From contig CP099617.1 in assembly GCA_024072375.1 (NCBI GenBank), forward strand, positions 3,851,001 through 3,915,000: DNA of 64,000 bases, in the 5' to 3' direction. A program made the position numbers and the translations under genes. The notes beneath the pieces were generated by a model that did not search any database, was not told the origin of the DNA, and saw only the letters and a program-made list of their open reading frames with translations. The stretch comes from Sphingomonadaceae bacterium OTU29LAMAA1. GTDB lineage: Bacteria > Pseudomonadota > Alphaproteobacteria > Sphingomonadales > Sphingomonadaceae. Below are positions 52,478 to 61,753 of the stretch, in pieces (the stretch's first letter is position 1; each line of letters begins with the position of its first letter).

Positions 52478-55087
52478 TCAGCCCTCCCGCGCGAGCGCCT
52501 TCAGCCGGTATAGCGTATCCAGCGCCTCGCGCGGGGTCAGCGCGTCGACATCCAGCGCCTCCACCTCGCTGCGGATCGCGTCGCATTGCTCCTCTTCGGC
52601 CACCTGCGCTGCGGCGAACAGGGGCAGGTCGTCCAGCCCCGCCGCCAGCCCGCCGGTCTTCGCGCGGCCCGCCTCCAGCTTGGCCAGCACCGCCTTCGCC
52701 CGCGCCACCGTCGCCGGCGGCATCCCCGCCAGCCGCGCCACTGCCAGCCCGTAGCTGCGATCCGCGGGGCCCTGCGACAGCTCGTGCAGCAGCACCAGTT
52801 CACCCTTCCACTCGCGTGCACGCACATGATGCAGCGTCAGCGCCTCGCAGCGCTCCGCCAGCCGGGTCAGTTCGTGGTAGTGCGTGGCGAACAGGCAACG
52901 GCAGCGATTGTCCTCGTGGATCGCCTCCACCACCGCCCAGGCGATGGCGAGCCCGTCGTAGGTGCTGGTGCCACGCCCGACCTCGTCGAGGATGACGAAG
53001 CTGTTCGGCGTCGCCTGCGCCAGGATTGCCGCGGTCTCGACCATCTCGACCATGAAGGTCGATCGCCCGCGCGCCAGATTGTCCGACGCGCCAACGCGGC
53101 TGAACAGTCGATCGACTAGGCCCAGCGTCGCCTTGCTCGCCGGCACGTAGCTGCCCGCCTGCGCCAGCACCGCGATCAGCGCATTCTGGCGCAGGAAGGT
53201 CGACTTGCCGCCCATGTTCGGACCCGTCACCAGCCACAGCCGCGAATCCGGCGACAGCGCGCAATCGTTGGCGACGAAGCGGTCGCCCGACTTCGCCACC
53301 GCCGCCTCCACGACGGGGTGCCGCCCGCCGGCGATCTCGAAACAGGCGTGGTCGACCAGATGCGGCCGCGCCCATTGCCCCTCCGCCGCCCGCTCGGCGA
53401 GCGCGGCGGCGACGTCGATCCGCGCCAGCGCATCGGCGGTGGCGGCGATCGCCTCGCGGTGGGCGAGGGCGGCGGCGGTGAGTTCTTCCAGATGCGCGGC
53501 TTCCGCGGCGAGCGCATGCGCTCCCGCCTGCGATACGCGCGCGGCGACCTCATGCAGCGCCGGCGTGTTGAAGCGGACCACACCGGCCAGCGTCTGGCGA
53601 TGGGTGAAGCCGCTGTCGGGCTGCATCAGCGGGTCGGCGGCGCGGGCCGGCACCTCGACATGATAGCCCAGCACGTTGTTGTGGCGGATCTTGAGCGCGG
53701 TAATGCCGGTGGTGGTCTTGAACTCTGCCTCCAGCGTCGCGATCGCCCGTCGCCCACCCGCGCCGGCATCGCGCAGATCGTCGAGCGCGAGGTCATAGCC
53801 CGCGGCGATATACCCGCCATCGCTCGCCTCGATCGGCGGCGACGGCACCAGCGCACGCTTGAGCAGGTCGATCAGCGCGCCATGCCCGCGCAAGCGCGGC
53901 GCGACGCGGTCCAGCAGCGCCAGTGGCGCATCGATCCTGCCCAGCCGCTCGCCGAGATGCCACGCACCATCGAGGCCATCGCGCAACTGCCCGAGATCGC
54001 GCGGGGATCCACGCCCCGCCGCCAGCCGCCCGATCGCGCGACCGATATCCGGCAACGCCCGCAACGCGGCACGAACCTGCTCGCGCTGCCCGGCGGCATC
54101 ATGGAAATACTGCACCAGATCGAGCCGAGCATCGATCGCCGCCTTGTCCATCAGCGGCGCACCGAGGTCGCTCGCCAGCAGCCGCGCGCCCGCGCCGGTC
54201 ACCGTCCGGTCGATGCAATCGAGCAGGCTGCCCTTGCGCTGCCCGCCGGTGGTGCAGGTCAGCTCGAGGCTGTCGCGCGTCGCCGCATCGATCGCCATCG
54301 TCTCCGCCGCCTGCGTCAGGCGCGGCGGGCGCAGGAAGGGCAGGGCACCCTTGGCTGTATGCTCCAGATAGGCGACCAACCCGCCCGCCGCCGCCAGTCC
54401 CGCCCGGCTGAACTGGCCGAAGCCGTCGAGCGTCGCCACGCCGAACAGCGCCTTCAGTCGCGTCTCGCCGCCGCCGCTGTCGAACCCCTGTTTCGGCCGC
54501 AGCGTCGTTGCCGCATGCGCCTGGTCGCCCGCCTCGGACGCAACCACTTCGGCCGCAGCCAGCCGCGCAAGCTCCGCACCGAGTGCATCGACGGAACAGT
54601 CGATCACCTCGAACCGCCCGGTCGACACGTCCGCAGCGGCCAGCGCCACCGCACCCGCCGCCTCGCCGATCGCGACGCACCAATTGTCTTGCCGCGCGTC
54701 GAGCAGCGCCTCCTCGGTCAGCGTCCCCGCGGTAACCACCCGGACGATCCCGCGCGACACCAGCGCCTTGTAGCCGCCTCGTGCCTTGGCCTCGGCGGGC
54801 GTCTCGGTCTGTTCGGCGATGGCGACGCGGTGCCCCGCCTTGATCAAGCGTTGCAGATAGGCGGTGGAAGCATGCACCGGCACGCCGCACATCGGGATCT
54901 TCTCGCCCTCATGCTCGCCGCGCGACGTCAGCGCGATGTCGAGCACCTGCGCCGCGATCCGCGCATCGTCGAAGAACAATTCGAAGAAATCGCCCATGCG
55001 ATAGAACAGCAGGCAATCCTCCGCCTCGGCCTTCAGCCCGAGGTATTGGGCCATCATGGGGGTAGGGGTGGTCGCGAGAGTCGCCAT
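52478..55087 (-). CDS. mutS: DNA mismatch repair protein MutS
   Basis: Recognises mispaired bases. 869 residues: mismatch-binding N-terminus PMMAQYLGLKAEAEDCLLFYRMGDFFELFFDDAR with Phe-x-Glu-like FFELF, connector, lever and clamp helices, the ATPase domain with Walker A TGPNMGGKSTFLRQ near 610, the SRVGASDNLARGRSTFMVEM signature, Walker B FVILDEVGRGTSTYDG, and FATHYHELTRLAE. The start MATLATTPTPMM is the first possible Met. It is followed 63 bases later by glnD on the same strand and is divergent from the malic enzyme gene. Confidence 0.97.
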   Translation of the reverse strand: MATLATTPTPMMAQYLGLKAEAEDCLLFYRMGDFFELFFDDARIAAQVLDIALTSRGEHEGEKIPMCGVPVHASTAYLQRLIKAGHRVAIAEQTETPAEAKARGGYKALVSRGIVRVVTAGTLTEEALLDARQDNWCVAIGEAAGAVALAAADVSTGRFEVIDCSVDALGAELARLAAAEVVASEAGDQAHAATTLRPKQGFDSGGGETRLKALFGVATLDGFGQFSRAGLAAAGGLVAYLEHTAKGALPFLRPPRLTQAAETMAIDAATRDSLELTCTTGGQRKGSLLDCIDRTVTGAGARLLASDLGAPLMDKAAIDARLDLVQYFHDAAGQREQVRAALRALPDIGRAIGRLAAGRGSPRDLGQLRDGLDGAWHLGERLGRIDAPLALLDRVAPRLRGHGALIDLLKRALVPSPPIEASDGGYIAAGYDLALDDLRDAGAGGRRAIATLEAEFKTTTGITALKIRHNNVLGYHVEVPARAADPLMQPDSGFTHRQTLAGVVRFNTPALHEVAARVSQAGAHALAAEAAHLEELTAAALAHREAIAATADALARIDVAAALAERAAEGQWARPHLVDHACFEIAGGRHPVVEAAVAKSGDRFVANDCALSPDSRLWLVTGPNMGGKSTFLRQNALIAVLAQAGSYVPASKATLGLVDRLFSRVGASDNLARGRSTFMVEMVETAAILAQATPNSFVILDEVGRGTSTYDGLAIAWAVVEAIHEDNRCRCLFATHYHELTRLAERCEALTLHHVRAREWKGELVLLHELSQGPADRSYGLAVARLAGMPPATVARAKAVLAKLEAGRAKTGGLAAGLDDLPLFAAAQVAEEEQCDAIRSEVEALDVDALTPREALDTLYRLKALAREG

Positions 55088-55214
55088 CGACGGTCTGATA
55101 GCCGCTCGCCATATTCAGGCAAGGCGGCGAACGACCGCATCGCTGACCAGCGCGGGTTGAAAGCCCCGTCCGAAACGGTCAAGAGCCGTAGCGTCAGCCC
55201 GTCAGCGAGGTCCC

Positions 55215-57473
55215 ATGTCCGACGAAGCGTCCATCCAATTCTCCGAGCGCGAGGCGCTGCTGTTCCATTCGGAGGGGCGTCCCGGCAAGCTCGAGATCAT
55301 CGCTTCGAAGCCGATGGCAACCCAGCGCGACCTCGCGCTCGCCTATTCGCCGGGCGTCGCCGTGCCGGTTCAGGCGATCGCCGACGACCCCGCAACCGCC
55401 TACGATTACACCGCAAAGGGCAACCTCGTCGCGGTCATCTCCAACGGCACCGCGATCCTCGGCATGGGCAATCTCGGCGCGCTCGCATCGAAGCCGGTGA
55501 TGGAGGGCAAGGCGGTGCTGTTCAAGCGGTTCGCCGACGTCGATTCGATCGATATCGAGCTGAAGACAGAGGACGTCGACCGCTTCATCGACGCGGTCGA
55601 GCTGATGGAACCGACCTTCGGCGGCATCAACCTCGAGGATATCAAGGCGCCCGAATGCTTCATCATCGAGCAGACGCTGCGCGAACGGATGAACATCCCG
55701 GTCTTCCATGACGACCAGCACGGCACCGCGATCATCGCCTCGGCCGGGCTCATCAACGCCTGCCTGCTGACCGGGCGAAAGCTGCAGGACGTGCGGCTCG
55801 TCGTCAACGGTGCCGGCGCGGCGGCGATCGCCTGTACCGAATTGATGAAGGCGATGGGCGTACGCCACGACAACGTCATCATGTGCGACAAGGCCGGCGT
55901 GATCTATCAAGGCCGCGACGACGTGAACCAGTGGCAGTCGGCGCATGCGGCGAACACCGACCGTCGGACGCTGACCGAGGCGCTGGCGGGTGCCGACGTG
56001 TTCCTCGGCCTGTCCGCCGCGGGCGCGCTCAAGCCCGAGATGGTCGAGCATATGGCCCCATCCCCGATCATCTTCGCGATGGCCAATCCGGAACCGGAAA
56101 TTCGCCCGGAACTGGCCAAGGCGGCGCGCCCCGATGCGATCGTCGCCACCGGTCGATCGGATTATCCCAACCAGATCAACAACGTGATCTGCTTCCCCTT
56201 CATCTTCCGCGGCGCGCTCGACGTACGTGCGACCGGCATCAACGACGCGATGAAGATCGCCGCGGCGAATGCCATCGCCGAACTGGCGCGCCAGCGCGTG
56301 CCGGAGGAGGTGGCGGTCGCTTATGGTGTGCAGCACAGCTTCGGCCCCGAATATATCATCCCGTCGCCGTTCGACCCGCGGCTGATGGAGATCGTGCCGA
56401 CCGCCGTCGCCAGGGCGGCGATGGATTCCGGCATCGCGCTCAAGCCGATCCTCGACATGGAGGCGTATCGCCAGTCGCTGCGCGCACGGCTCAACCCGAC
56501 GACCTCGGTGCTCAGCCTCGCCTATGAAGGCGCGCGCGCGCGGCCGAAGCGGGTGCTGTTCGCCGAGGGCGAGGAAGAGGTCGTGCTGCGCGCCGCGATC
56601 TCGTTCAAGGAAGGCGGCTATGGCACCCCGGTGCTGGTCGGCCGCGACGACGTCTACGATCGCCTGAAGGCATTGGGTGTGACCAATCCGCAGGAATATG
56701 AGGTTCACAACAGCCGCCATTCGCCGCTGGTCCCGAAGATGGTCGATTTTGTCTACGCCCGGCTCCAGCGGCGTGGTTACCTGCGCCGCGATGTTGAGCG
56801 GATGATCAACCAGGATCGCAACGTCTTCGGTGCGGCGCTGCTCCAGCTCGGCGAGGCGGATGCGATGATCACCGGCATCACCCGAACCTGGGCGGAATCG
56901 ATGCGTCAGGTGAAGCGCGTCATCGATCCGGAGGCGGGTCGCACCCCGTTCGGCATCCACGTGCTGGTCGGGCAGAGCCACACCGTGTTCATCGCCGACA
57001 CCACGGTCAACGAACGCCCGACCGGCGAACAGCTCGCCGACTTCGCCGAACAGACCGCGCAGGTCGCGCGCCGCATGGGCCACGAGCCGCGCGTCGCGAT
57101 GCTCAGCTATTCGACCTTCGGCAATCCGAAGGGCGCGTGGGTCGACAACATCCGCGATGCCGTATCGGTGCTCGACGGCCGCAACGTCGGCTTCGAATAT
57201 GAAGGCGAGATGCCGCCCGACGTCGCGCTCAACCCGAAGCAGATGAAGAACTATCCGTTCGCGCGCCTGTCCGGCCCCGCCAACATCCTCATCATGCCGG
57301 GCCTGCAATCCGCGCATATCTCGGCCAAGCTGTTGCGCGAACTGGGCGGCGACAATGTCATCGGCCCGATGCTGATCGGCATGGAAAAGCCGGTGCAGAT
57401 CGCGCCGATGACCTCTACGGCGAGCGAATTGGTGACGCTCGCCGTGCTCGCGGCGGGTGGTATCGCCCGCTGA
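55215..57473 (+). CDS. maeB: NADP-dependent malic enzyme fused to phosphotransacetylase-like domain
   Basis: Decarboxylates malate to pyruvate with NADP. Residues about 1-430 are the malic enzyme: PGVAVPVQAIADDPATAYDYTAKGN, FHDDQHGTAIIASAGLINA, VVNGAGAAAIACTELMKAMG (NADP-binding) and ATGRSDYPNQINNVI. Residues about 435-752 are a phosphate acetyltransferase-like domain (RVLFAEGEEEVVLRAA, AEQTAQVARRMGHEPRVAMLSYSTFG, LIMPGLQSAHISAKL) that acts in regulation or oligomerisation. 752 residues is normal for MaeB. Divergent from mutS by 127 bases. Confidence 0.96.
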   Translation: MSDEASIQFSEREALLFHSEGRPGKLEIIASKPMATQRDLALAYSPGVAVPVQAIADDPATAYDYTAKGNLVAVISNGTAILGMGNLGALASKPVMEGKAVLFKRFADVDSIDIELKTEDVDRFIDAVELMEPTFGGINLEDIKAPECFIIEQTLRERMNIPVFHDDQHGTAIIASAGLINACLLTGRKLQDVRLVVNGAGAAAIACTELMKAMGVRHDNVIMCDKAGVIYQGRDDVNQWQSAHAANTDRRTLTEALAGADVFLGLSAAGALKPEMVEHMAPSPIIFAMANPEPEIRPELAKAARPDAIVATGRSDYPNQINNVICFPFIFRGALDVRATGINDAMKIAAANAIAELARQRVPEEVAVAYGVQHSFGPEYIIPSPFDPRLMEIVPTAVARAAMDSGIALKPILDMEAYRQSLRARLNPTTSVLSLAYEGARARPKRVLFAEGEEEVVLRAAISFKEGGYGTPVLVGRDDVYDRLKALGVTNPQEYEVHNSRHSPLVPKMVDFVYARLQRRGYLRRDVERMINQDRNVFGAALLQLGEADAMITGITRTWAESMRQVKRVIDPEAGRTPFGIHVLVGQSHTVFIADTTVNERPTGEQLADFAEQTAQVARRMGHEPRVAMLSYSTFGNPKGAWVDNIRDAVSVLDGRNVGFEYEGEMPPDVALNPKQMKNYPFARLSGPANILIMPGLQSAHISAKLLRELGGDNVIGPMLIGMEKPVQIAPMTSTASELVTLAVLAAGGIAR

Positions 57474-57555
57474 TACTGCTTCCGCTTGCATATTAAATAA
57501 AATTGCTTTCCATATCTCCCGCGGCCTCGAGACCGCGGGAGACAGGAGAGAGCTT

Positions 57556-58101
57556 ATGAGGGGGTTGCTGTACGCTGCGCTGGGCGTGACCGCGCTGGCA
57601 TCGGTGCCGACCGGATCGGCACAGACCGGCGATATCCTGCAAAAGGCGATCAACACGCCGGGCGTCGCCTATAGCGTCTATGGCGCGGGGCAGACCAACA
57701 AGCCGTTGAAGGCGGATGTCGTCGGCGGCCGTGCGCTCCAGGTCGTCGTCACCGCGACTGGTGGCAACGTCTGGGATGTCGGCGCCAGTTCGCCGATCGC
57801 CAAGCCGATCGCAAGGGGGGACAGGATCGTCGTCGCCTTCTGGGCGCGCGCGCCGAAGCTGGCGGGCGACGCCACCGCGCCCATCCCCTTCGCCGGGGTT
57901 GCGATGGCCGCCACGCCCTACACGCCGATCGTCACCGGTTCTGCGGCCGTAGGACGCGAATGGAAGCTGCAACAGGTTACCGGGGTCGCGGCCAGCGATG
58001 CCGCGGCCGGCGCGGCGATGGTGTCGCTGCACCTCGGCGGGGCCAAGGCGGTGTTCGAATTCGGCCCGATCTTCGTACTCGATCTCGGCAAAGGCGGTTG
58101 A
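57556..58101 (+). CDS. Secreted protein of unknown function paired with GH5 mannanase-like enzyme
   Basis: 181 residues with a signal peptide (MRGLLYAALGVTALASVPTG, cleavage near SAQ). The remainder is mostly beta-strand: VAYSVYGAGQTNKPLKADVVGG, ALQVVVTATGGNVWDVGASSPIAKP, IVVAFWARAPKLAG. This pattern is like a carbohydrate-binding beta-sandwich, with Trp residues that could stack on sugars (inference). AGGAGAG precedes the ATG by 5 bases. The GH5 gene starts 33 bases later, so the two are probably co-expressed and act on the same polymer. Confidence 0.7.
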   Translation: MRGLLYAALGVTALASVPTGSAQTGDILQKAINTPGVAYSVYGAGQTNKPLKADVVGGRALQVVVTATGGNVWDVGASSPIAKPIARGDRIVVAFWARAPKLAGDATAPIPFAGVAMAATPYTPIVTGSAAVGREWKLQQVTGVAASDAAAGAAMVSLHLGGAKAVFEFGPIFVLDLGKGG

Positions 58102-58134
58102 TCCGCGTGCCCGCTATTCTTGAAGGAATTATCC

Positions 58135-59472
58135 ATGTTTGACCGGCGTTCGATCATCGTTGGGGGCGCGACGCTGGTCGCCGGTTGCGCGACGCCCGTG
58201 CGTCCCGGCACCGCCGGCACGGCACCGTCCCGCTTCGTCGGTGTCGACGGCCTGCACTTCGTGCGCGACGGCAAGCCCTATCGCTACGCCGGTGCCAACG
58301 TCTGGTATGGCGCATGGCTGGGCGCGGACACCGCCTATGGCAACCGTGCGCGGCTGGGGCGCGAACTCGACCGGCTACAGGCGCTCGGTGTCCGTAACCT
58401 CCGCATCATCGGTTCGGCGGAGGAATCGCCGCTGAAGAACTCGATTACGCCGGGCTTCCGCGGCAAGGGCAGCAGCTACAACGAAGATTTGCTGAAGGGC
58501 CTCGACTGGACGCTTGCCGAAATGGCGAAGCGCGACATGACCGCCATCGTCTACCTCGCCAATTTCTGGGAATGGTCCGGCGGGATGATGACCTACCTGT
58601 CGTGGGTCAACGGCGGCAACTTCATCAACATGAACGATCCCGCACATCCATGGCCGGAATTTCCGGATCGCAACGCCGCTTTCTACACCAGCCGCCCCGC
58701 CCAGACGCTGCTGCGCGATTATATCAGGGCGGTGGTGCAGCGGACCAATAGCGTCACGGGCATCCGCTATGCCGACGATCCGACGATTATGGCATGGCAG
58801 CTCGCCAACGAACCGCGCCCCGGTGGATCGGATGCGGTCGCGGTGCCGAACCTGCCCAACTTCTACCGCTGGATCGACGAGACGGCGCGGTACATCAAGG
58901 CGCTCGATGGTCATCATCTGGTGACCACCGGGTCGGAGGGGCTGAAGGGCTCGATCGAGCGCGAAGACGTCGTGCTCGACGCGCATCGCTCGCCCGCGAT
59001 CGATTACATGACGACGCACATCTGGCCTAACAACTGGAGCTGGATGGACGCGGGCAATCTCGCCACCACCTATGACGCCGGCTCCGCCAAGGTCGCCGAC
59101 TATATCGCGGCCCACGTCCGGCTGGCCCGCCAGCTCGGCAAGCCGTTGGTGATCGAGGAGTTCGGCTATCCCCGCGATGGCGCGACCGCTTACGATCCGA
59201 AGATCGCCACGACGTTCAAGGACCGCTTCTATCGCCAGATCTACGCGGCGGTCGAAGCGGACACTGCCGCCGGTGGACCGCTCGCCGGTTCCAACTTCTG
59301 GGCGTGGAACGGCGAGGCGCGGACGCCGCATGCCGACTATCGCTTCGTGCGCGGCGATCTCGGCTACATGGGCGACCCCCCGCACGAGCCGCAGGGCTGG
59401 TACGGGGTGTTCGATAGCGACGCGAGCACCATGGCGGTGATCAAGGCGCACGCGGCGGCGCTGGCGGGGTGA
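58135..59472 (+). CDS. GH5 family lipoprotein, mannan endo-1,4-beta-mannosidase-like
   Basis: Glycoside hydrolase (clan A TIM barrel), 445 residues. The catalytic acid is Glu226 in AWQLANEPR and the nucleophile Glu342 in VIEEFG. WYGAWLG near 57 and THIWPNNWSWMDAG near 294 are GH5_7 (mannanase) features. The N-terminus MFDRRSIIVGGATLVAGC has a twin-arginine-like pair and a lipobox with Cys18, suggesting Tat export and lipid anchoring. AAGGA lies 7 bases before the ATG at 58135; a TTG at 58120 is less likely. Probably acts on mannan or glucomannan at the cell surface or in the periplasm. Confidence 0.9.
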   Translation: MFDRRSIIVGGATLVAGCATPVRPGTAGTAPSRFVGVDGLHFVRDGKPYRYAGANVWYGAWLGADTAYGNRARLGRELDRLQALGVRNLRIIGSAEESPLKNSITPGFRGKGSSYNEDLLKGLDWTLAEMAKRDMTAIVYLANFWEWSGGMMTYLSWVNGGNFINMNDPAHPWPEFPDRNAAFYTSRPAQTLLRDYIRAVVQRTNSVTGIRYADDPTIMAWQLANEPRPGGSDAVAVPNLPNFYRWIDETARYIKALDGHHLVTTGSEGLKGSIEREDVVLDAHRSPAIDYMTTHIWPNNWSWMDAGNLATTYDAGSAKVADYIAAHVRLARQLGKPLVIEEFGYPRDGATAYDPKIATTFKDRFYRQIYAAVEADTAAGGPLAGSNFWAWNGEARTPHADYRFVRGDLGYMGDPPHEPQGWYGVFDSDASTMAVIKAHAAALAG

Positions 59473-59487
59473 CTCCAACCGAGAACC

Positions 59488-59549
59488 GTCACCCCAGCGT
59501 AGGCTGGGGTCTTTAGCCGCGGAAGACCCCAGCCTGCGCTGGGGTGACG
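59488..59549. repeat. Dispersed hairpin repeat, family C copy 1
   Basis: Inverted CACCCCAGCGTAGGCTGGGGTCTT and matching AAGACCCCAGCCTGCGCTGGGGTG with a 10-base centre (GTAG/CTGC mismatches). It lies between convergent stops of the GH5 gene (59472) and SDR 1 (59559) and probably ends both transcripts. Confidence 0.8.
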
Positions 59550-59558
59550 GTTTGGGGG

Positions 59559-60347
59559 CTAGGCGTCGATGCTCGTCCCCAGCGCGGCATGCACCAGCCC
59601 GCCGTCGACGGTGATCGTTTCGCCCACCACGTAATCCCCGGCGCGGCTGGCGAGATAGATCGCCGCGCCCGCCATGTCCTCGTCTGTCCCGATCCGCCCG
59701 GCGGGAATGCCGCGCGCGATCGCATCGCCATGGTCGCGTGCCGCCTTGTTCATCTCGCTCGGGAACGCCCCCGGCGCGATCGAGGTGACGTTGATCGCAT
59801 CCTTCACCAGCCGCGCCGCCAGCCGCTTGGTCAGATAGATCAGTGCCGATTTCGACGCGTGATAGCTGTAGGTTTCCCACGGGTTGAGCCGCTGTCCGTC
59901 GATCGAGGTGATGTTGATCACCTTGGCCGGCCGCCCCGGCGTACCCGCGGCCTTCAAGGCGGGATGCAGCGCCTGCGTCAGGAAGAATGGCGATTTGACG
60001 TTGAGGTCCATGACCTTGTCCCAGCCGCTCTCCGGGAACTCCTCGAACGGCACGCCCCACGCTGCGCCGGCATTGTTGACGAGGATGTCGAGCCGCTGCT
60101 CATGCTCGGCGAGTTGCGCGGCGAGCGCCTTGCAGCCGGCGACGGTGCTGACGTCCTGGGGCAGGGGGATGCAATTCGGTCCCAGTTCCGCGGCGGCATC
60201 CTCGCACGCGCCTGCCTTGCGCGACGAGATATAGACCCTCGCCCCCTGCGCGATGAAGCCAGCGGCGATCATCTTGCCGATCCCGCGACTCCCCCCGGTG
60301 ACGAGCGCGACCTTGCCGTCGAGGCGGAAGAGGGTGGTGGTGTCCAT
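59559..60347 (-). CDS. Short-chain dehydrogenase/reductase 1
   Basis: NAD(P)-dependent oxidoreductase, 262 residues. Rossmann motif TGGSRGIGKMIAAGF near 18-32, NNAGA near 95, catalytic serine region INITSIDGQRL, and YHASK near 163. The C-terminal VVGETITVDGGLVHAALG completes the fold. Substrate unknown. GGAGA lies 6 bases before the ATG. It is downstream of the acyl-CoA dehydrogenase on the same strand, separated by a family C repeat; both may serve acyl or alcohol catabolism. Confidence 0.9.
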   Translation of the reverse strand: MDTTTLFRLDGKVALVTGGSRGIGKMIAAGFIAQGARVYISSRKAGACEDAAAELGPNCIPLPQDVSTVAGCKALAAQLAEHEQRLDILVNNAGAAWGVPFEEFPESGWDKVMDLNVKSPFFLTQALHPALKAAGTPGRPAKVINITSIDGQRLNPWETYSYHASKSALIYLTKRLAARLVKDAINVTSIAPGAFPSEMNKAARDHGDAIARGIPAGRIGTDEDMAGAAIYLASRAGDYVVGETITVDGGLVHAALGTSIDA

Positions 60348-60361
60348 GAATGTCTCCAAAT

Positions 60362-60445
60362 CGTCACCCCAGCGCAGGCTGGGGTCTTGTCGCGATGTGC
60401 GATGGCGCATGCGTGGGGGGGGGGGCAGCCTGCGCTGGGGCGACG
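60362..60445. repeat. Dispersed hairpin repeat, family C copy 2, with poly-G tract
   Basis: GTCACCCCAGCGCAGGCTGG and CAGCCTGCGCTGGGGCGAC form the arms; the centre is about 40 bases and contains a run of 11 G (60415-60425). Similar to 59488-59549. It separates the acyl-CoA dehydrogenase from SDR 1. Confidence 0.75.
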
Positions 60446-60454
60446 GACGTCAGG

Positions 60455-61600
60455 TCACCCGCCGCGCTTCATCGTCTCGCGGGCGATGATGACCTGCTGG
60501 ATCTGGCTGGTGCCCTCGTAGATGCGGAACAGCCGGACATCGCGGTACAGCCGCTCGATCCCGTAATCCGCGATGTAGCCGGCGCCGCCGTAGATCTGCA
60601 CCGCCTTGTCGGCGACGCGTCCCACCATCTCGCTGGCGAAATACTTCGCGGCCGCCGATTCCAGCACGACATCCTCGCCGCGATCCTTGGTAGCCGCGGT
60701 TTCCAGCACCATCGCGCGGGCGACCAGCGCTTCGGTCTTCATGTCGGCGATCATGCCCTGGATCAGCTGGTGGTTGGCGATCGGCTGGCCGAACTGGCTG
60801 CGACTGCCGGCATAGGCGACGCTGTCCGCGATCAGCCGCTCCGCAACCCCGACGCAGACCGCGCTGATGTGCAGCCGGCCGCGATCGAGCACCCGCATCG
60901 CGATCTTGAACCCTTCGCCCTCCGCGCCCAGCCGGTTGGCAGCGGGAACGGGGACGTCGTCGAAATGGACATCGGCGACCTTCGCGCCCTTCTGCCCCAT
61001 CTTCTTTTCGGGTTCGCCGATGGTGATGCCGGGCAGGTCCCTGGGTACGAGGAAGGCGGAGACGCCCCGCGCGCCCTTCTCCTCGCCGGTGCGGGCCATG
61101 ACGGTGAACAACTGCGCCTTGTCGGCATTGGTGATGTAGCGCTTCGTGCCGGACAGCCGATACACGTCGCCGTCCCTCACCGCCCGCGTCTTCACCGACC
61201 CGGAATCGCTGCCGACGTCCGGCTCGGTGAGGGCGAAGCTGGTGACGATCTCGCCGCTCGCGATCCGCGGCAGCCAGTCGGCCTTCTGTTCCGCCGTGCC
61301 GGCCATGACGAGGCCCTGACTGCCGATGCCGACGTTGGTGCCGAAGCTGGAGCGAAAGGCGGGCGTCGTCCGCCCCATCTCGATCGCGACACGGCATTCC
61401 TCGACCATGTTCAGGCCGAGGCCGCCGTATTCCTCCGCGATCGACAGCCCGAACAGGCCCATCTCCTTCATCTCGGCGATGACGGTGTCCGGGATCGCAT
61501 CGGCAGTCTCGACATCCGCTTCCAGCGGGCGAAGGCGTTCGGCGACGAAGCGCCGGACGGTGTCGATCAACGCGTCGAATGTCTCGGGATCGAGGGCCAT
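60455..61600 (-). CDS. Acyl-CoA dehydrogenase
   Basis: FAD flavoprotein that oxidises acyl-CoA to the 2-enoyl form, 381 residues. FALTEPDVGSDSGSVKT near 120 and KRYITNADKAQLFTVMART near 148 are the FAD-binding blocks, RSQFGQPIANHQLIQGMIADM near 270 the helix before, and GYIADYGIERLYRDVRLFRIYEGTSQIQQ near 342 holds the catalytic Glu in IYEG. GGAAG lies 5 bases before the ATG at 61600; an open frame upstream to 61678 is not supported. Divergent from SDR 2. Confidence 0.93.
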   Translation of the reverse strand: MALDPETFDALIDTVRRFVAERLRPLEADVETADAIPDTVIAEMKEMGLFGLSIAEEYGGLGLNMVEECRVAIEMGRTTPAFRSSFGTNVGIGSQGLVMAGTAEQKADWLPRIASGEIVTSFALTEPDVGSDSGSVKTRAVRDGDVYRLSGTKRYITNADKAQLFTVMARTGEEKGARGVSAFLVPRDLPGITIGEPEKKMGQKGAKVADVHFDDVPVPAANRLGAEGEGFKIAMRVLDRGRLHISAVCVGVAERLIADSVAYAGSRSQFGQPIANHQLIQGMIADMKTEALVARAMVLETAATKDRGEDVVLESAAAKYFASEMVGRVADKAVQIYGGAGYIADYGIERLYRDVRLFRIYEGTSQIQQVIIARETMKRGG

Positions 61601-61753
61601 GTCGCTTCCAGTGCAATACCCCGTACGGGGCCGGTCATGTCGTCGCCCCTGGGTAGATCGCGCCGCCGGCGCGCGCAAACCCGAAATTCAAATTCGACAG
61701 CGTTGACGATGAGGAGCACCATACTATCATCGGTGAAAAGGTCAGGAGCCAGG

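Noticed and set aside
55194..57656. An 820-codon minus-strand frame opposite malic enzyme
   Set aside because: Its sequence is a shadow of maeB and has no conserved motif or ribosome site.
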